Source: Methylibium sp. NZG
GTDB taxonomy: Bacteria > Pseudomonadota > Gammaproteobacteria > Burkholderiales > Burkholderiaceae_C
DNA: 64,000 nucleotides
Direction of reading: 5' to 3'
Assembly: GCA_001263235.1 (NCBI GenBank)
Contig: LGRD01000024.1
Location: 1 to 64,000, forward strand
Positions 1-12,421 of this stretch are shown piece by piece (the stretch's first letter is position 1; each line of letters opens with the position of its first letter). A model generated the notes under the pieces. It ran no database searches. It saw only the letters and a list, made by a program, of their open reading frames with translations, and was not told the origin of the DNA. The translations under genes were made by a program, and so were the position numbers.

Positions 1-265
1 GGATAAAGCAATGGCGCTTTGTAAAAAGAAAAACGGCGGAACAATCCTTGTCCCAAAAGGTGTCGCCGTAGGTGAGCTGAGTGAGTTTCGACGACGGGCC
101 GCGAGACCGAGCACCGCAAGGCAGTCGCACGTACTCGGGCGACCGCCGAAGTGAAGCCCTCCGGCTTGCCCGGACGCGCCTTTGCCGCCCCGACACTCCC
201 CCTCTGCGACTGATTGAAATGCCCGAGGAGTGCGCGAGTCGTGCGAGCCCGCCAAAGTCATTCAC
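1..265 (+). other. Upstream region of hutH, no gene seen
   Basis: The first 265 bases hold no convincing coding sequence. The left 60 bases are A-rich compared with the rest of the window, which fits a promoter area for the downstream hutH, but I could not pick out a clear -35/-10 pair or a HutC-type operator. The gene to the left lies outside the window. Confidence 0.4.
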
Positions 266-1816
266 ATGCAAATAGACCCCGGCCACCTCACGCTGGACCA
301 ACTCCAAGCGATCCACGCCGGCGGCGTGAAGCTGACCCTGCCCGACTCGGCCCGCCAAGCCATCCACGCCAGCGCTCAGGTCGTGCAAGCCGCGGCCGAC
401 GGCGATGCGCCGGTCTACGGCGTCAACACCGGCTTCGGCAAACTGGCCAACCAGCGCATCAGCAAGGCGCAGCTCGACACACTGCAGCTGAACCTGATCC
501 GCTCGCACAGCGTCGGCGTCGGCGAGCCGCTGCAGCCCGAGGTGGTGCGGCTGATGCTCGCGCTGAAGGCGGCGAGCCTGGCGCGCGGCCATTCGGGCGT
601 GCGGCAGGTCGTGGTCGACACGCTGCTGGCGGTGCACAACGCCGGGCTGGTGCCGCTGGTTCCGTCGCAAGGTTCGGTCGGCGCGTCGGGCGACCTCGCG
701 CCGCTGGCGCACATGACGCTGGCGCTGCTGGGCGAAGGCGAGATGCTGGTCGATGGCCGTGCCGTGCCGGCCGCCGCAGCGCTGGCGTCCGCGGGCATTG
801 AGCCGCTGCGCTTAGGTGCAAAAGAAGGCCTGGCGCTGATCAACGGCACGCAGACCTCCACGGCGCTCGCGTTGCACGCATTGCTCGCCTTCGAGCCGGT
901 GTTGGAGGCGGCGCTGGTGATCGGCGCGCTCACGGTGGACGCCGCGCGCGGCAGCGACGGCCCGTTCGACCCGCGCATCCACGCGCTGCGCGGCCAGCCG
1001 GGGCAGATCGACGTGGCCCAGTACTACCGCGCCTTGCTCGCGGGCAGCGAGATTCGCCGCTCGCACATGGAAGGCGACGATCGCGTGCAGGACCCGTACT
1101 CGCTGCGCTGCCAGCCGCAGGTGGTGGGCGCGTGCCTAGATGTGATGCGCCACGCGGCGCTGGTGCTGCTGCGCGAGGCGAACGCGGTAACGGACAACCC
1201 ATTGGTCTTTTCAGCGACGAACGGCCAACCCGGCGAGATGATCTCCGGCGGCAACTTCCACGCCGAACCTGTGGCGCTTGCGGCCGACAGCATGGCGCTC
1301 GCCATCGCCGAGGTCGGTTCGATCGCCGAGCGCCGCATCGCGATGCTGATCGACAGCGGCGTGTCGCGCCTGCCGCCGTTCCTGACCGCCGACGCGGGGC
1401 TGAACAGCGGCTTCATGATTGCGCACGTCACGGCCGCGTCGCTTGCGTCGGAGAACAAGTCGCTCGCGCACCCGGCGAGCGTCGACAGCCTGCCCACCAG
1501 CGCGAACCAGGAAGACCATGTGTCGATGGCCACCTTCGCTGCGCGGCGCCTGCAATCGATGATCGCCAACACCTCGAACATCCTCGGCATCGAGTTGCTG
1601 GCCGCGGCGCAGGGCATCGAGTTCTTGCGTCCGCTGCGCAGCTCTGCCGCGCTGGAGCAGGTGCATGCGCTGCTGCGCGCGCAGGTCGCGACGATCGCGC
1701 AGGACCGCTACCTCGCGCCCGAGATGGCGCGCGCCACCGCGCTGGTTCGCGACGGCTCGTTGGCACGTATCCTGCGAACGCTCCCGAACCTGCCGGTGCT
1801 TTGGAAGCCGGCTTGA
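266..1816 (+). CDS. hutH: Histidine ammonia-lyase
   Basis: Deaminates L-histidine to trans-urocanate, the first step of histidine breakdown, in the cytoplasm as a homotetramer. The 516-residue protein has all the family hallmarks: YGVNTGFG with catalytic Tyr51, SHSVGVG (His81), the self-cyclising MIO triad Ala140-Ser141-Gly142 in [12 protein letters not shown], Asn193 in [16 protein letters not shown], and the late NQEDH motif. The ATG at 266 is chosen over an upstream in-frame ATG at 230 because [13 protein letters not shown] aligns with normal HutH N-termini and gives the usual family length. It is followed after 37 bp by an ABC importer on the same strand. No hutU, hutI, hutG or hutC lies in the window, so the rest of the pathway must be elsewhere. 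Confidence 0.95.
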   Translation: MQIDPGHLTLDQLQAIHAGGVKLTLPDSARQAIHASAQVVQAAADGDAPVYGVNTGFGKLANQRISKAQLDTLQLNLIRSHSVGVGEPLQPEVVRLMLALKAASLARGHSGVRQVVVDTLLAVHNAGLVPLVPSQGSVGASGDLAPLAHMTLALLGEGEMLVDGRAVPAAAALASAGIEPLRLGAKEGLALINGTQTSTALALHALLAFEPVLEAALVIGALTVDAARGSDGPFDPRIHALRGQPGQIDVAQYYRALLAGSEIRRSHMEGDDRVQDPYSLRCQPQVVGACLDVMRHAALVLLREANAVTDNPLVFSATNGQPGEMISGGNFHAEPVALAADSMALAIAEVGSIAERRIAMLIDSGVSRLPPFLTADAGLNSGFMIAHVTAASLASENKSLAHPASVDSLPTSANQEDHVSMATFAARRLQSMIANTSNILGIELLAAAQGIEFLRPLRSSAALEQVHALLRAQVATIAQDRYLAPEMARATALVRDGSLARILRTLPNLPVLWKPA

Positions 1817-1853
1817 AGCTCTCCTTTCCCACCCCGTTTCAAAGGAAACCCTG

Positions 1854-2801
1854 ATGAAGAAATCTCTGAGCACTCTCGCGGCCGCGCTGCTGCTGTCCGG
1901 CGCCGCCGTCGCGCAGGACACCAAGGTCGCCATCGGCATCTCGGGCTGGACCGGTTTTGCGCCGCTCACGCTCGCCAAAGAAGCGGGCATCTTCAAGAAG
2001 CATGGGCTTGACGTGACGATCAAGAAGATCCCGCAAAAAGACCGCCACCTCGTGCTCGCCTCGGGCGACATCCAGTGCGCCGCCACCACGGTGGAGACGT
2101 GGATCGTCTGGAACGCCAACGGCGTGGCGACCACGCAGATCTTCCAGCTCGACAAGAGCTACGGCGCCGACGGCATGGTCGTCAAGCCCGGCATCACCAA
2201 GATCACCGACCTAAAGGGCAAGACGGTGGCCGCCAGCGCGCCCGGCACGGCACCGTACTTCACGCTCGCATGGATGCTGAAGAAAAACGGCATGAGCCTG
2301 AAGGACGTGAAGATCGTGAACCTGGAGCCGCAGGCCGCCGCCAACGCGATGATCGCCGGCAACAACGACATCGACGCGGCGATGACCTACGAGCCGTTCC
2401 TCAGCGCCGTGCGCGCCAAGCCCGAGGCCGGCAAGATTCTCGCCACCACGCTCGACTACCCGATGGTGATGGACACCTTCGGCTGCACGCCGAAGTTCCT
2501 GGCCGAGAACCCGAAGGCGGCCAAGGCGCTGGCCGACGGCTACTTCGACGCGCTGGACATGATCAAGGCCGACCCGAAGAAGAGCTTCGAGATCATGGGC
2601 GCCGACGTGAAGGCCACCGGCGAGCAGTTCGAGAACTCGCAGAAGTACCTGCGCTGGCAGGACCGCGCGGCCAACGACAAGTTCTTCGCTGGCGAGCACG
2701 CCGCGTTCAGCAAGGAGGCGGCCGAGTTGTTGCTCGAAGTGGGCATCATCAAGCAGTTGCCGGACATGTCGAAGCTGGCCGACACGCGCTTCTTGAAGTA
2801 A
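1854..2801 (+). CDS. ABC transporter substrate-binding protein (NMT1/SsuA-like)
   Basis: Periplasmic binding protein of an ABC importer. The 315-residue product starts with a clear signal peptide (MKKSLSTLAAALLLSGAAVAQ, cleavage near residue 20) followed by the NMT1/THI5-like fold typical of nitrate, sulfonate, taurine and thiamine-precursor transporters: an early GWTGFAPL segment, then EAGIFKKHGLDV, then a D-x-x-x-AAMTYEPF segment. The permease and ATPase genes follow directly on the same strand, and hutH precedes by 37 bp, so one operon is likely. The ligand cannot be told from sequence. Position beside hutH makes histidine, urocanate or a related imidazole compound a reasonable inference, but the well-known histidine importers belong to other binding-protein families. 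Confidence 0.85.
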   Translation: MKKSLSTLAAALLLSGAAVAQDTKVAIGISGWTGFAPLTLAKEAGIFKKHGLDVTIKKIPQKDRHLVLASGDIQCAATTVETWIVWNANGVATTQIFQLDKSYGADGMVVKPGITKITDLKGKTVAASAPGTAPYFTLAWMLKKNGMSLKDVKIVNLEPQAAANAMIAGNNDIDAAMTYEPFLSAVRAKPEAGKILATTLDYPMVMDTFGCTPKFLAENPKAAKALADGYFDALDMIKADPKKSFEIMGADVKATGEQFENSQKYLRWQDRAANDKFFAGEHAAFSKEAAELLLEVGIIKQLPDMSKLADTRFLK

Positions 2802-2829
2802 GCCGCACACGAAGCCAGGGCCGCTACGC

Positions 2830-3609
2830 ATGACGCCGCTCAAACCCGTCGACCCCGGCACGCGCATCGCGCTGGGCGTCTCGTTCTTCGTGCTCTTCAC
2901 GGCCGTGTGGGCGGCGTTTACGTTGAGCGGCTATGTGTCCAAGACCTTCCTGGCCGATCCGATCACGATGGTGAAGTCGGGCTGGACCTTGCTGACCGAG
3001 ATGGGTTTCGCCAAGGACATCGGCATGACGGTGTGGCGCGTGGTCGGCGGGTTCGCCATCGCCGCGGCGCTGGCCCTGCCGCTGGGCGTGCTGATGGGCG
3101 CTTACAAGCCGATCGAGGCCTTCTTCGAGCCGTTCGTCTCGTTCGCGCGCTACTTGCCGGCCAGCGCCTTCATTCCGCTTCTCATTTTGTGGGCCGGTAT
3201 CGGCGAGGCGCAAAAGCTCTCCGTCATCTTCATCGGCAGCTTCTTCCAGCTCGTGCTGATGATCGCGGTGACGGTGGGCAACACGCGGCGCGACCTGGTG
3301 GAGGCTGCCTACACGCTCGGGTGCAGCGACAGCGGCATCGTCAAGCGCGTGATGATCCGTGGCGCGGCGCCCGAGATCTGCGAGATCCTGCGCATGGTGC
3401 TCGGCTGGGCCTGGACGTATGTGATCGTCGCCGAGCTGATCGGCGCCTCCAGCGGTATCGGCCACATGATCACCGACAGCCAGGCGCTGCTGGCGACCGA
3501 CCAGATCATCTTCGGCATCATCGTCATCGGGCTCATCGGGCTGGCGAGCGACCTGTTCTTCAAGTGGGTCAACCGCAGAATGTTCCCGTGGGCGCAGTTG
3601 GGTCGGTAA
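2830..3609 (+). CDS. ABC transporter permease (SsuC/TauC-like)
   Basis: Inner-membrane permease of the importer whose binding protein lies 28 bp upstream. The 259-residue protein has about six hydrophobic segments and the BPD_transp_1 pattern, with the cytoplasmic EAA-type loop visible around EAAYTLGCSDSGIVKRVMI, the site that docks the ATPase. Its length matches SsuC/TauC/NrtB permeases. It presumably works as a homodimer with the ATPase encoded next (37 bp gap). Confidence 0.88.
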   Translation: MTPLKPVDPGTRIALGVSFFVLFTAVWAAFTLSGYVSKTFLADPITMVKSGWTLLTEMGFAKDIGMTVWRVVGGFAIAAALALPLGVLMGAYKPIEAFFEPFVSFARYLPASAFIPLLILWAGIGEAQKLSVIFIGSFFQLVLMIAVTVGNTRRDLVEAAYTLGCSDSGIVKRVMIRGAAPEICEILRMVLGWAWTYVIVAELIGASSGIGHMITDSQALLATDQIIFGIIVIGLIGLASDLFFKWVNRRMFPWAQLGR

Positions 3610-3646
3610 AAGAGGCGCTGATGCGAGCGCATCGAGCGACATCCCC

Positions 3647-4438
<792 letters not shown>

Positions 4439-4467
4439 TTGCCGGCGTGTCGGCCCCCCCCGCCGCG

Positions 4468-5061
4468 TCACGCGCGCGGCGTGGGGCCCAGCGGCAGGCC
4501 GCGCAAGGCCTGCGCCAGCTCGGCAAGCTGCCAGACGGCGATGCGGTGCTCGGCTGCAAAAGGCCGCGCGGTGTCGGTCAGCGCACCCAGGCCGATCCAC
4601 AACGCGTCCGGCGCCTCGCTTGCATCGCGTGCTGCCTGCAGCTCGCGCAGCGGCTCCAAGCCGGCGCGGGCGGACTTCCAGCGCTTGGCGCTCACCAGCA
4701 TCGTGCGACCCTTCCGTTCGAGTTCGAAGTCGACGATCGAGCCGGTGCGTCGCCGCACCGTGTAGCCGTCGCGTCGAAAGGCCTGCTCCAGCAAGTCGGC
4801 GAATGCCGGCCACGCCATGCCGTTGATCGCCTGAGCCGTCTGCTCGATGCGGGCGTTGCTGGGCGCGTCGCGCCGGCGCCAGGCCGACATCGCCGCGATC
4901 ACGATGAACGGGAACGACGACAGCGCGCCGGCGATGCGATAGGCCTCTGGCAGCAAGACCCAGGCGAGCAAGCTCAACACGCCGGCAATGGCAACGCTGA
5001 TCCACCAGTGCGATCGCAACAGGATCGCGAACAGGGAGTTCTCGGACATCTTGAACTTCAC
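4468..5061 (-). CDS. Membrane-anchored Mrr-like nuclease-fold protein
   Basis: A 197-residue protein with two N-terminal membrane segments (about residues 12-32 and 37-57) followed by a restriction-endonuclease-like (Mrr_cat) domain. The domain begins at NGMAWPAFADLLEQAFRRDGY, the usual 'FE-x-LL-x-x-GY' start of Mrr-like domains. The catalytic core reads VDFELERKGRTMLVSAKRW: the Asp and Lys are there, but the Gln/Glu usually found two residues before the Lys (as in VQCKRW) is Ser, so nuclease activity is doubtful. The GTG at 5061 is preferred because an AAGG ribosome-binding site sits just upstream; an ATG at 5049 is the alternative. It lies 75 bp downstream of the HutH paralogue on the same strand. 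Function unknown. Confidence 0.65.
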   Translation of the reverse strand: MKFKMSENSLFAILLRSHWWISVAIAGVLSLLAWVLLPEAYRIAGALSSFPFIVIAAMSAWRRRDAPSNARIEQTAQAINGMAWPAFADLLEQAFRRDGYTVRRRTGSIVDFELERKGRTMLVSAKRWKSARAGLEPLRELQAARDASEAPDALWIGLGALTDTARPFAAEHRIAVWQLAELAQALRGLPLGPTPRA

Positions 5062-5136
5062 GGGGAGCCTTCTCGACGCAGGTTGAAAGGCGCCCAGTGT
5101 CGCCGCAGTGGGCGGCGTTCAGCGATGCCGTCCGAT

Positions 5137-6642
5137 TCAGTCCGGCGCCTGCACGCCCGCCTCGACCAGCGCCACTGCGGCGGCGATGTCGGGTGCGATC
5201 GGCCGGTCCTTCTCGAGGTGCGGCACCTTGTCGCGCAACTGCTCGTGCAACGCCTCCAGCGCGGGCGAGGACTGCAACGGGCGACGAAAGTCGAGCGCCT
5301 GCGCCGCGGCGAGCCATTCGATGGCAACGATGCTGGCCGTGTTGTCGAGCATGCTGTGCAGGCGGCGTGCAGCCTGGAAGGCCATCGCGGGGTGGTCCTC
5401 CTGGCCGGCGACGGTGGCGGGTTCGTCCACGCTGGCCGGGCGGGCCAGCAACTTGTTCTCGGCCAACAGCGCGCCGGCAGTGGCCTGGCCGATGCGAAAG
5501 CCGGTGTTGAACTCACTGTCCTCGACCAGGAAGGCCGGCAGGCCCGACAGCGCAGGGTCCACCATCAGCGCGGTGCGGCGCTCGGACATGGCGCCGATCT
5601 GCGCAATCGCCAGCGCCAGCGTGTCGGCGGCGAAGGCGATCGGCGCGTCGTGCAGGTTGCCGCCCGACAGGGCCTCGAGCGTCTCGGCAAACACCAGCGG
5701 GTTGTCGGACGCGCTGTTCGCCTCGACCAGCAGGGTCGTCCACACCTGGCGCATCTGGTCCAGGCAGGCGCCCATCACCTGGGGCTGGCAACGCAGGCAG
5801 TACGGCCCTTGCACCTGCTCGGTGTGGGTGTGCGGCAGGCGCAGTTCGCTGCTGAACAGCCAGGCGCGGTAGCGGCCCGCCACCTCGCGCTGACCACGCT
5901 GGCCCCGGGCGGCGTGGATGCGGTCGTCGAACGGCGTGTCCGAGCCCTTCACCGCGTCCAGGCTCATCGCGCCGACGGCCACCGCCGCGTCGAAGATGCG
6001 CTCCAGCCGCTGCATGGCGTGGATCACGAGCGCCGTCGAGGCCTGCGTGCCGCTGATCAGCGCCAGGCCTTCCTTGGGCGCCAATTCGAGCGGCGCGAAG
6101 CCGGCATGCACCAGCGCCTGGCTGGCAGGCACACGGCGGCCCTCGACGTGCGCCTCGCCGACGCCGATCAGCACGCCCGCCAGGTGCGCCAGCGGCGCCA
6201 GGTCGCCCGAGACGCCGGCCGAGCCCCGCTCCGGCACCACCGGCAGCGCGTCGTACTCAAGCAGTGCGAGCAGCGCATCGACGATCTCGTCTCTGACCCC
6301 CGACAGGCCATGCGCCAGGCTGGCGGCCTTGAGCAGCAACATCAAACGCACCACGGGCGCCGGCAGCGCAGCGCCAACACCCACGCTGTGAGACAGGACC
6401 AGATTGCGTTGCATCTGCGACAAGTGATCGTCGCGGATGCGCGTGGGGCCGAGTGACCCAAAGCCGGAGTTGATGCCGAAGACCGGCTGGTACTGCGTCA
6501 CCAGCTCGCGCACCGCACGCACGCTGGCGCTCATGCCGGCCCGCACCGACGGCGCCACCGAGACACGCGCGCCAGCGGCGGTCACACGCGCCAGCAGCGC
6601 TTTGTCCAATCGTCCCGGCTGGAGGGGATGGATCTGAGTCAT
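5137..6642 (-). CDS. HutH-family aromatic amino acid lyase paralogue with altered active site
   Basis: A 501-residue member of the MIO ammonia-lyase/aminomutase superfamily, clearly related to the hutH at 266-1816 but divergent. Fold motifs are kept: SHSVGVG (His85), QGPYCLRCQPQ, and GQEDH near the C-terminus. Four positions that are near-invariant in HutH differ: the catalytic Tyr of YGxNTGFG is Phe55 (VFGINSGFG); the MIO triad Ala-Ser-Gly is Val144-Ser145-Gly146; the INGTQ Asn is Ser197 (ISGTQ); and GGNFH is GGNLH. I checked the first three codons directly on the minus strand. Either the enzyme uses a different chemistry or substrate, or it has lost lyase activity while staying intact as a gene. 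The reading frame is full length, which argues against simple decay. It is divergent from the SEC-C gene and upstream of the Mrr-like gene. Confidence 0.8.
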   Translation of the reverse strand: MTQIHPLQPGRLDKALLARVTAAGARVSVAPSVRAGMSASVRAVRELVTQYQPVFGINSGFGSLGPTRIRDDHLSQMQRNLVLSHSVGVGAALPAPVVRLMLLLKAASLAHGLSGVRDEIVDALLALLEYDALPVVPERGSAGVSGDLAPLAHLAGVLIGVGEAHVEGRRVPASQALVHAGFAPLELAPKEGLALISGTQASTALVIHAMQRLERIFDAAVAVGAMSLDAVKGSDTPFDDRIHAARGQRGQREVAGRYRAWLFSSELRLPHTHTEQVQGPYCLRCQPQVMGACLDQMRQVWTTLLVEANSASDNPLVFAETLEALSGGNLHDAPIAFAADTLALAIAQIGAMSERRTALMVDPALSGLPAFLVEDSEFNTGFRIGQATAGALLAENKLLARPASVDEPATVAGQEDHPAMAFQAARRLHSMLDNTASIVAIEWLAAAQALDFRRPLQSSPALEALHEQLRDKVPHLEKDRPIAPDIAAAVALVEAGVQAPD

Positions 6643-6780
6643 GTTCTTGGTCTCCCAGGGTCAAATTCACTTTACAACCTTAAGGTTCGTGTCGCCAGTC
6701 ACGTTTGGTCGCGATCACGCGATGGACTGAACCTGCGCTGCTGGCCGCTGCGCACGTGAACGATGCTCCCGCTTCGTTAG

Positions 6781-6802
6781 GCGATCGTTTGCGAACGATC
6801 GC
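6781..6802. promoter_or_regulatory. Perfect inverted repeat in the divergent intergenic region
   Basis: Two 9-bp arms (GCGATCGTT and AACGATCGC) separated by TGCG lie in the 311-bp gap between the HutH paralogue (minus strand) and the SEC-C gene (plus strand). The symmetry fits an operator for a dimeric regulator, but it could also be a hairpin. The rest of the gap holds no coding sequence I can support. Confidence 0.4.
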
Positions 6803-6953
6803 TCGTGTTGTTAGCGCCGACACGCATCCAATCGGTGCCATTGCGAACCACGATGGTTCGGCGGCCAGCGTGCCGCCGCCGCGCTGTGCAGCGACACCCC
6901 CGCATCTGCGGTGGGCCCGTAGGACAATCGCACGCACTGCCTTCGAGCCTGCC

Positions 6954-7742
6954 ATGCCCGCACCCACCCACCTCAAGACTGCCTCGCGCGACCTGACCGA
7001 CGCCGAGTTCGCCGAGCTCGACGACCTGCTCGCCGCCACGCCTGAGCCGCTGGAGCCGCTGGACGCCGTGATGCTCGACGGCTACCTGTGCGGTGTGCTG
7101 GTTCAGCCGGTGCTGCTGGAGCCCGCCACCTGGCTCGCGCATGTGTTCGACTTCGACGGCCGCCCGCTGCCCGACGACGTGGACGCCACCTGGCAGCAGC
7201 GCACCACCGCGCTGATCCTGCGCCGCCACACGCACCTGAACCACGCGATGCTGGAGGACGGCTGGTTCGACCCGCTGGTGCTGGAGTTCGACGACGACGC
7301 GCCCGCGGAGGCAGCAGCCGAAGGTGAGCCAGGCCGGCCAGCACAGAGTGCCGTCGACGATGCGATGGCCGGACTCAGCCCGGTCTCGCAATCGCTGATG
7401 CCTTGGGTCGCCGGCTTCCAGCACGCCACCGTCTGCTTTCCCGACCTGGTGGAGTTGCCCGACGACGCGGTGATGAGCGCGCTCGCCCGCCTGTTTCGCC
7501 ACCTGCCGGCCGAGACCGACGAAGAGCGCGAGGTGGTCGCCACGCTGGACCGCGAGCACCCGCTGGCCACGCTGGACGACGCGATGGAGGAGCTCGTCGT
7601 CACCGTGGCCGACCTCGCCGACCTCACGAGCGAGCGGCGCTACAAGGTCGACACCGTCAAGCGCGAGTTGCCCAAGGTCGGCCGCAACGATGCTTGCCCC
7701 TGCGGCAGCGGCAAGAAGTTCAAACAATGCCACGGCGCCTGA
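6954..7742 (+). CDS. UPF0149/YecA-like protein with C-terminal SEC-C zinc motif
   Basis: A 262-residue soluble protein. The N-terminal two thirds belong to the UPF0149/YgfB-YecA family ([21 protein letters not shown] near residues 30-50; a second block [10 protein letters not shown]). The last 20 residues are a SEC-C motif, [20 protein letters not shown], the zinc-binding tail also found on SecA and on YecA. SEC-C tails bind zinc and in several proteins contact ribosomes or SecB, so a role in translation or export quality control is possible but not shown. The ATG at 6954 is chosen because homology starts just after it; an in-frame extension upstream has no family match. A shorter paralogue lies at 9051-9806. 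Confidence 0.8.
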   Translation: MPAPTHLKTASRDLTDAEFAELDDLLAATPEPLEPLDAVMLDGYLCGVLVQPVLLEPATWLAHVFDFDGRPLPDDVDATWQQRTTALILRRHTHLNHAMLEDGWFDPLVLEFDDDAPAEAAAEGEPGRPAQSAVDDAMAGLSPVSQSLMPWVAGFQHATVCFPDLVELPDDAVMSALARLFRHLPAETDEEREVVATLDREHPLATLDDAMEELVVTVADLADLTSERRYKVDTVKRELPKVGRNDACPCGSGKKFKQCHGA

Positions 7743-7852
7743 GGGCGCGGCCGAGGCCGGCTCAACCGGTGCGGCCGGCGGTGCAACGCGCGGCGCCAAG
7801 GCGCTGCGGGCATGGCTGCCGACCCCCGCATCGCTCGACGCAGCGCTGAGCC

Positions 7853-8644
7853 ATGCGCATCCAGCTGCTGTCCGACCTGCACCTCGAGACCGAACACTTC
7901 GTGCCCGAGCCCGCGCCCGGCGCTGAGTTGCTGGTGCTGGCGGGCGACATCGACAGTGGCTGGGGCGGGCTGGCGCCGTTTCGCCACTGGCCGGTGCCGG
8001 TGCTGATGGTGGCCGGCAATCACGAGTTCGACCGGCGCGACCTCGCCACCGCCTGGCCCGCCCTGCGCAGCCGGTGCGCCGAGCTGGGCATGACCTTGCT
8101 GGAGTGCGAAAGCCGTGTGCTGGCAGACGCTTCGGGCCGGCGCATCCGCTTCGTCGGCACCACGCGCTGGTGCGACTTCGACGTGTTCGGCCCGGCCGGC
8201 CGCGACAAGGCAATGCGCGCTGCCGGCCACTACCTGCGCGTGATGGGCTCGACGCGCGGCGGCGCGCCGCTCGATGCCCCCGCCGTGCGTGACGAAGCGC
8301 TGCGGTGCCGTGCGTGGCTCGAATCCGAGCTGCAGGGCAAGGCTGCCCTGCGCCCACGCGACTCGGCCGACTGGGACGCGACCGTCGTCATCACCCACTT
8401 TGCGCCGAGCCTGAAAAGCGCCGACCCGCGCTACGGCCACCAGCCCGGCACCGCCAGCTTCTGCAATGCCGACGACGACCTGTTGCCGCACGCCGACCTG
8501 TGGATCCACGGCCACCTGCACTGTCGGCACGACTACCGCGTCGCGCATGCCCACGGCAGCACGCGCGTGGTGAGCAACGCACGCGGGCACACGCGGCGCG
8601 GCGAGGTGGAGCGCTACCCGGCGGCGTGCGTGATCGAGGTCTGA
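7853..8644 (+). CDS. Calcineurin-like metallophosphoesterase
   Basis: A 263-residue cytoplasmic hydrolase of the metallophosphoesterase superfamily. The metal-binding motifs appear in order: DLHLE (residues 8-12), GDID, GNHEF, then THFAPS and GHLHCRHDY near the C-terminus. These residues would hold a two-metal centre. No signal peptide is visible, and the substrate is not predictable. It starts 110 bp after the SEC-C gene on the same strand and may be co-transcribed with it. Confidence 0.85.
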   Translation: MRIQLLSDLHLETEHFVPEPAPGAELLVLAGDIDSGWGGLAPFRHWPVPVLMVAGNHEFDRRDLATAWPALRSRCAELGMTLLECESRVLADASGRRIRFVGTTRWCDFDVFGPAGRDKAMRAAGHYLRVMGSTRGGAPLDAPAVRDEALRCRAWLESELQGKAALRPRDSADWDATVVITHFAPSLKSADPRYGHQPGTASFCNADDDLLPHADLWIHGHLHCRHDYRVAHAHGSTRVVSNARGHTRRGEVERYPAACVIEV

Positions 8645-8689
8645 GCGGCCGGTGCGCCTGTCAGCGGCGCGCGGCGCAGCGCACGCGCC

Positions 8690-8721
8690 AAAAAAGAAAC
8701 CCACTCGGGTGAGCGAGTGGG
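8690..8721 (-). terminator. Rho-independent terminator on the minus strand without an assigned gene
   Basis: Read on the minus strand, an 8-bp stem (CCCACTCG/CGAGTGGG, arms at 8714-8721 and 8700-8707) with a 6-base loop is followed at once by a T-rich run (TTTCTTTTTT, 8699-8690). This is a textbook intrinsic terminator for a transcript arriving from the right. The only genes nearby are on the plus strand, so the terminated transcript is unknown. Confidence 0.7.
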
Positions 8722-9050
8722 TGGCGTGAAGTTCCTCAGAGAAGAACGTCGTTGCGAGCGGTGCGGGTCGTGCGCCCTGTTCGGCGTGGTGTTCTTGGCC
8801 GGGCGTTGTAGACCTTGGTGTGGACCCTCTATCGCGATCTGGTTTTGAGATCCCGTGTGACAGCAGTGAACGAGACTGTAGAGGCCAGCGCCGCGCTTCG
8901 CCATCCCCAATCGGGGGGAGCAGGCCACTGCGGACATCGTGCGTCGGGGTTCGCGGCAACAGTTCACGCTCTGGATTTGCCATGGCGCGGCGGCAGCGAG
9001 CGCCCCTGGCCGTGCCCATCGTGGGGCTTGCCGCGGGCCACAATCGCGCC
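8722..9050. other. Intergenic region with possible unannotated minus-strand RNA
   Basis: This gap has no supported protein gene on either strand. It ends, in minus-strand sense, in the terminator at 8690-8721, so a small RNA may be made from it. I looked for a tRNA, tmRNA, RNase P RNA and 6S RNA pattern and could not fit any with confidence. The plus-strand end carries a CACAAT box at 9039-9044, only 6 bases before the ATG at 9051. Confidence 0.35.
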
Positions 9051-9806
<756 letters not shown>

Positions 9807-9841
9807 CGCGGCGACGCGACTGACGCCAGCGAGTCAGGCCG

Positions 9842-12025
<2,184 letters not shown>

Positions 12026-12114
12026 GACATTTGCGTGACAAAGCTCGGCGTTTTCTCAAGGTGTCTGCCGTAAGTCGATGATTCAGAACGGCTTTTGCGG
12101 CGCCCTGCCAAAGT

Positions 12115-12123
12115 TGTGGATAA
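12115..12123 (-). promoter_or_regulatory. DnaA box (TGTGGATAA, complement of TTATCCACA)
   Basis: An exact match to the consensus DnaA-binding 9-mer sits about 90 bp upstream of the priA start. A related sequence, TGGGGATAA, follows at 12304-12312. Two sites do not make an origin, and no dnaA, dnaN, gyrB or rpmH is close, so control of priA by DnaA is the more modest reading. The rest of the 396-bp gap (12026-12421) contains an imperfect hairpin near 12379-12406 downstream of hemE and no gene. Confidence 0.4.
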
Positions 12124-12421
12124 CTTTGTGGGGAACATCGTCCCGGAGCGGCTAAATGCTTGATTCGATTGGTGTTAAGGGTCGGTTGCCCGGTTTGCAG
12201 GCAAGCAGGCAAACTCAATGAAATCAAACACTTAGCTTCAGATTCGTGAAAAGCGCATGGTGCGCCGCAACAGCCTGCGGGGGCAAATCGAAGGGGGCCG
12301 ATTTGGGGATAAGTCAAGTCCTGAGCGCTCACTTACCGCCCAACGCTGCGATTTTCAAGGTAGGGGGGTGCTGCGCACACGCCTTCGGCCACACCGCCGA
12401 AGCGTGAGAGACATCGCACCC

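Noticed and set aside
4447-6456. 669-residue open frame antisense to the HutH paralogue and Mrr-like gene
   Set aside because: It spans two real genes on the other strand and has Arg/Gln/His-rich composition typical of antisense reading.
8722-8930. 6S RNA or tRNA gene before the minus-strand terminator
   Set aside because: No cloverleaf, T-loop or 3' CCA context fits, and 5'-3' pairing with a central bulge expected for 6S RNA could not be drawn convincingly by eye.
12026-12421. Chromosomal replication origin
   Set aside because: Only one exact and one near DnaA box, no AT-rich unwinding element, and no dnaA, dnaN, gyrB or rpmH nearby.
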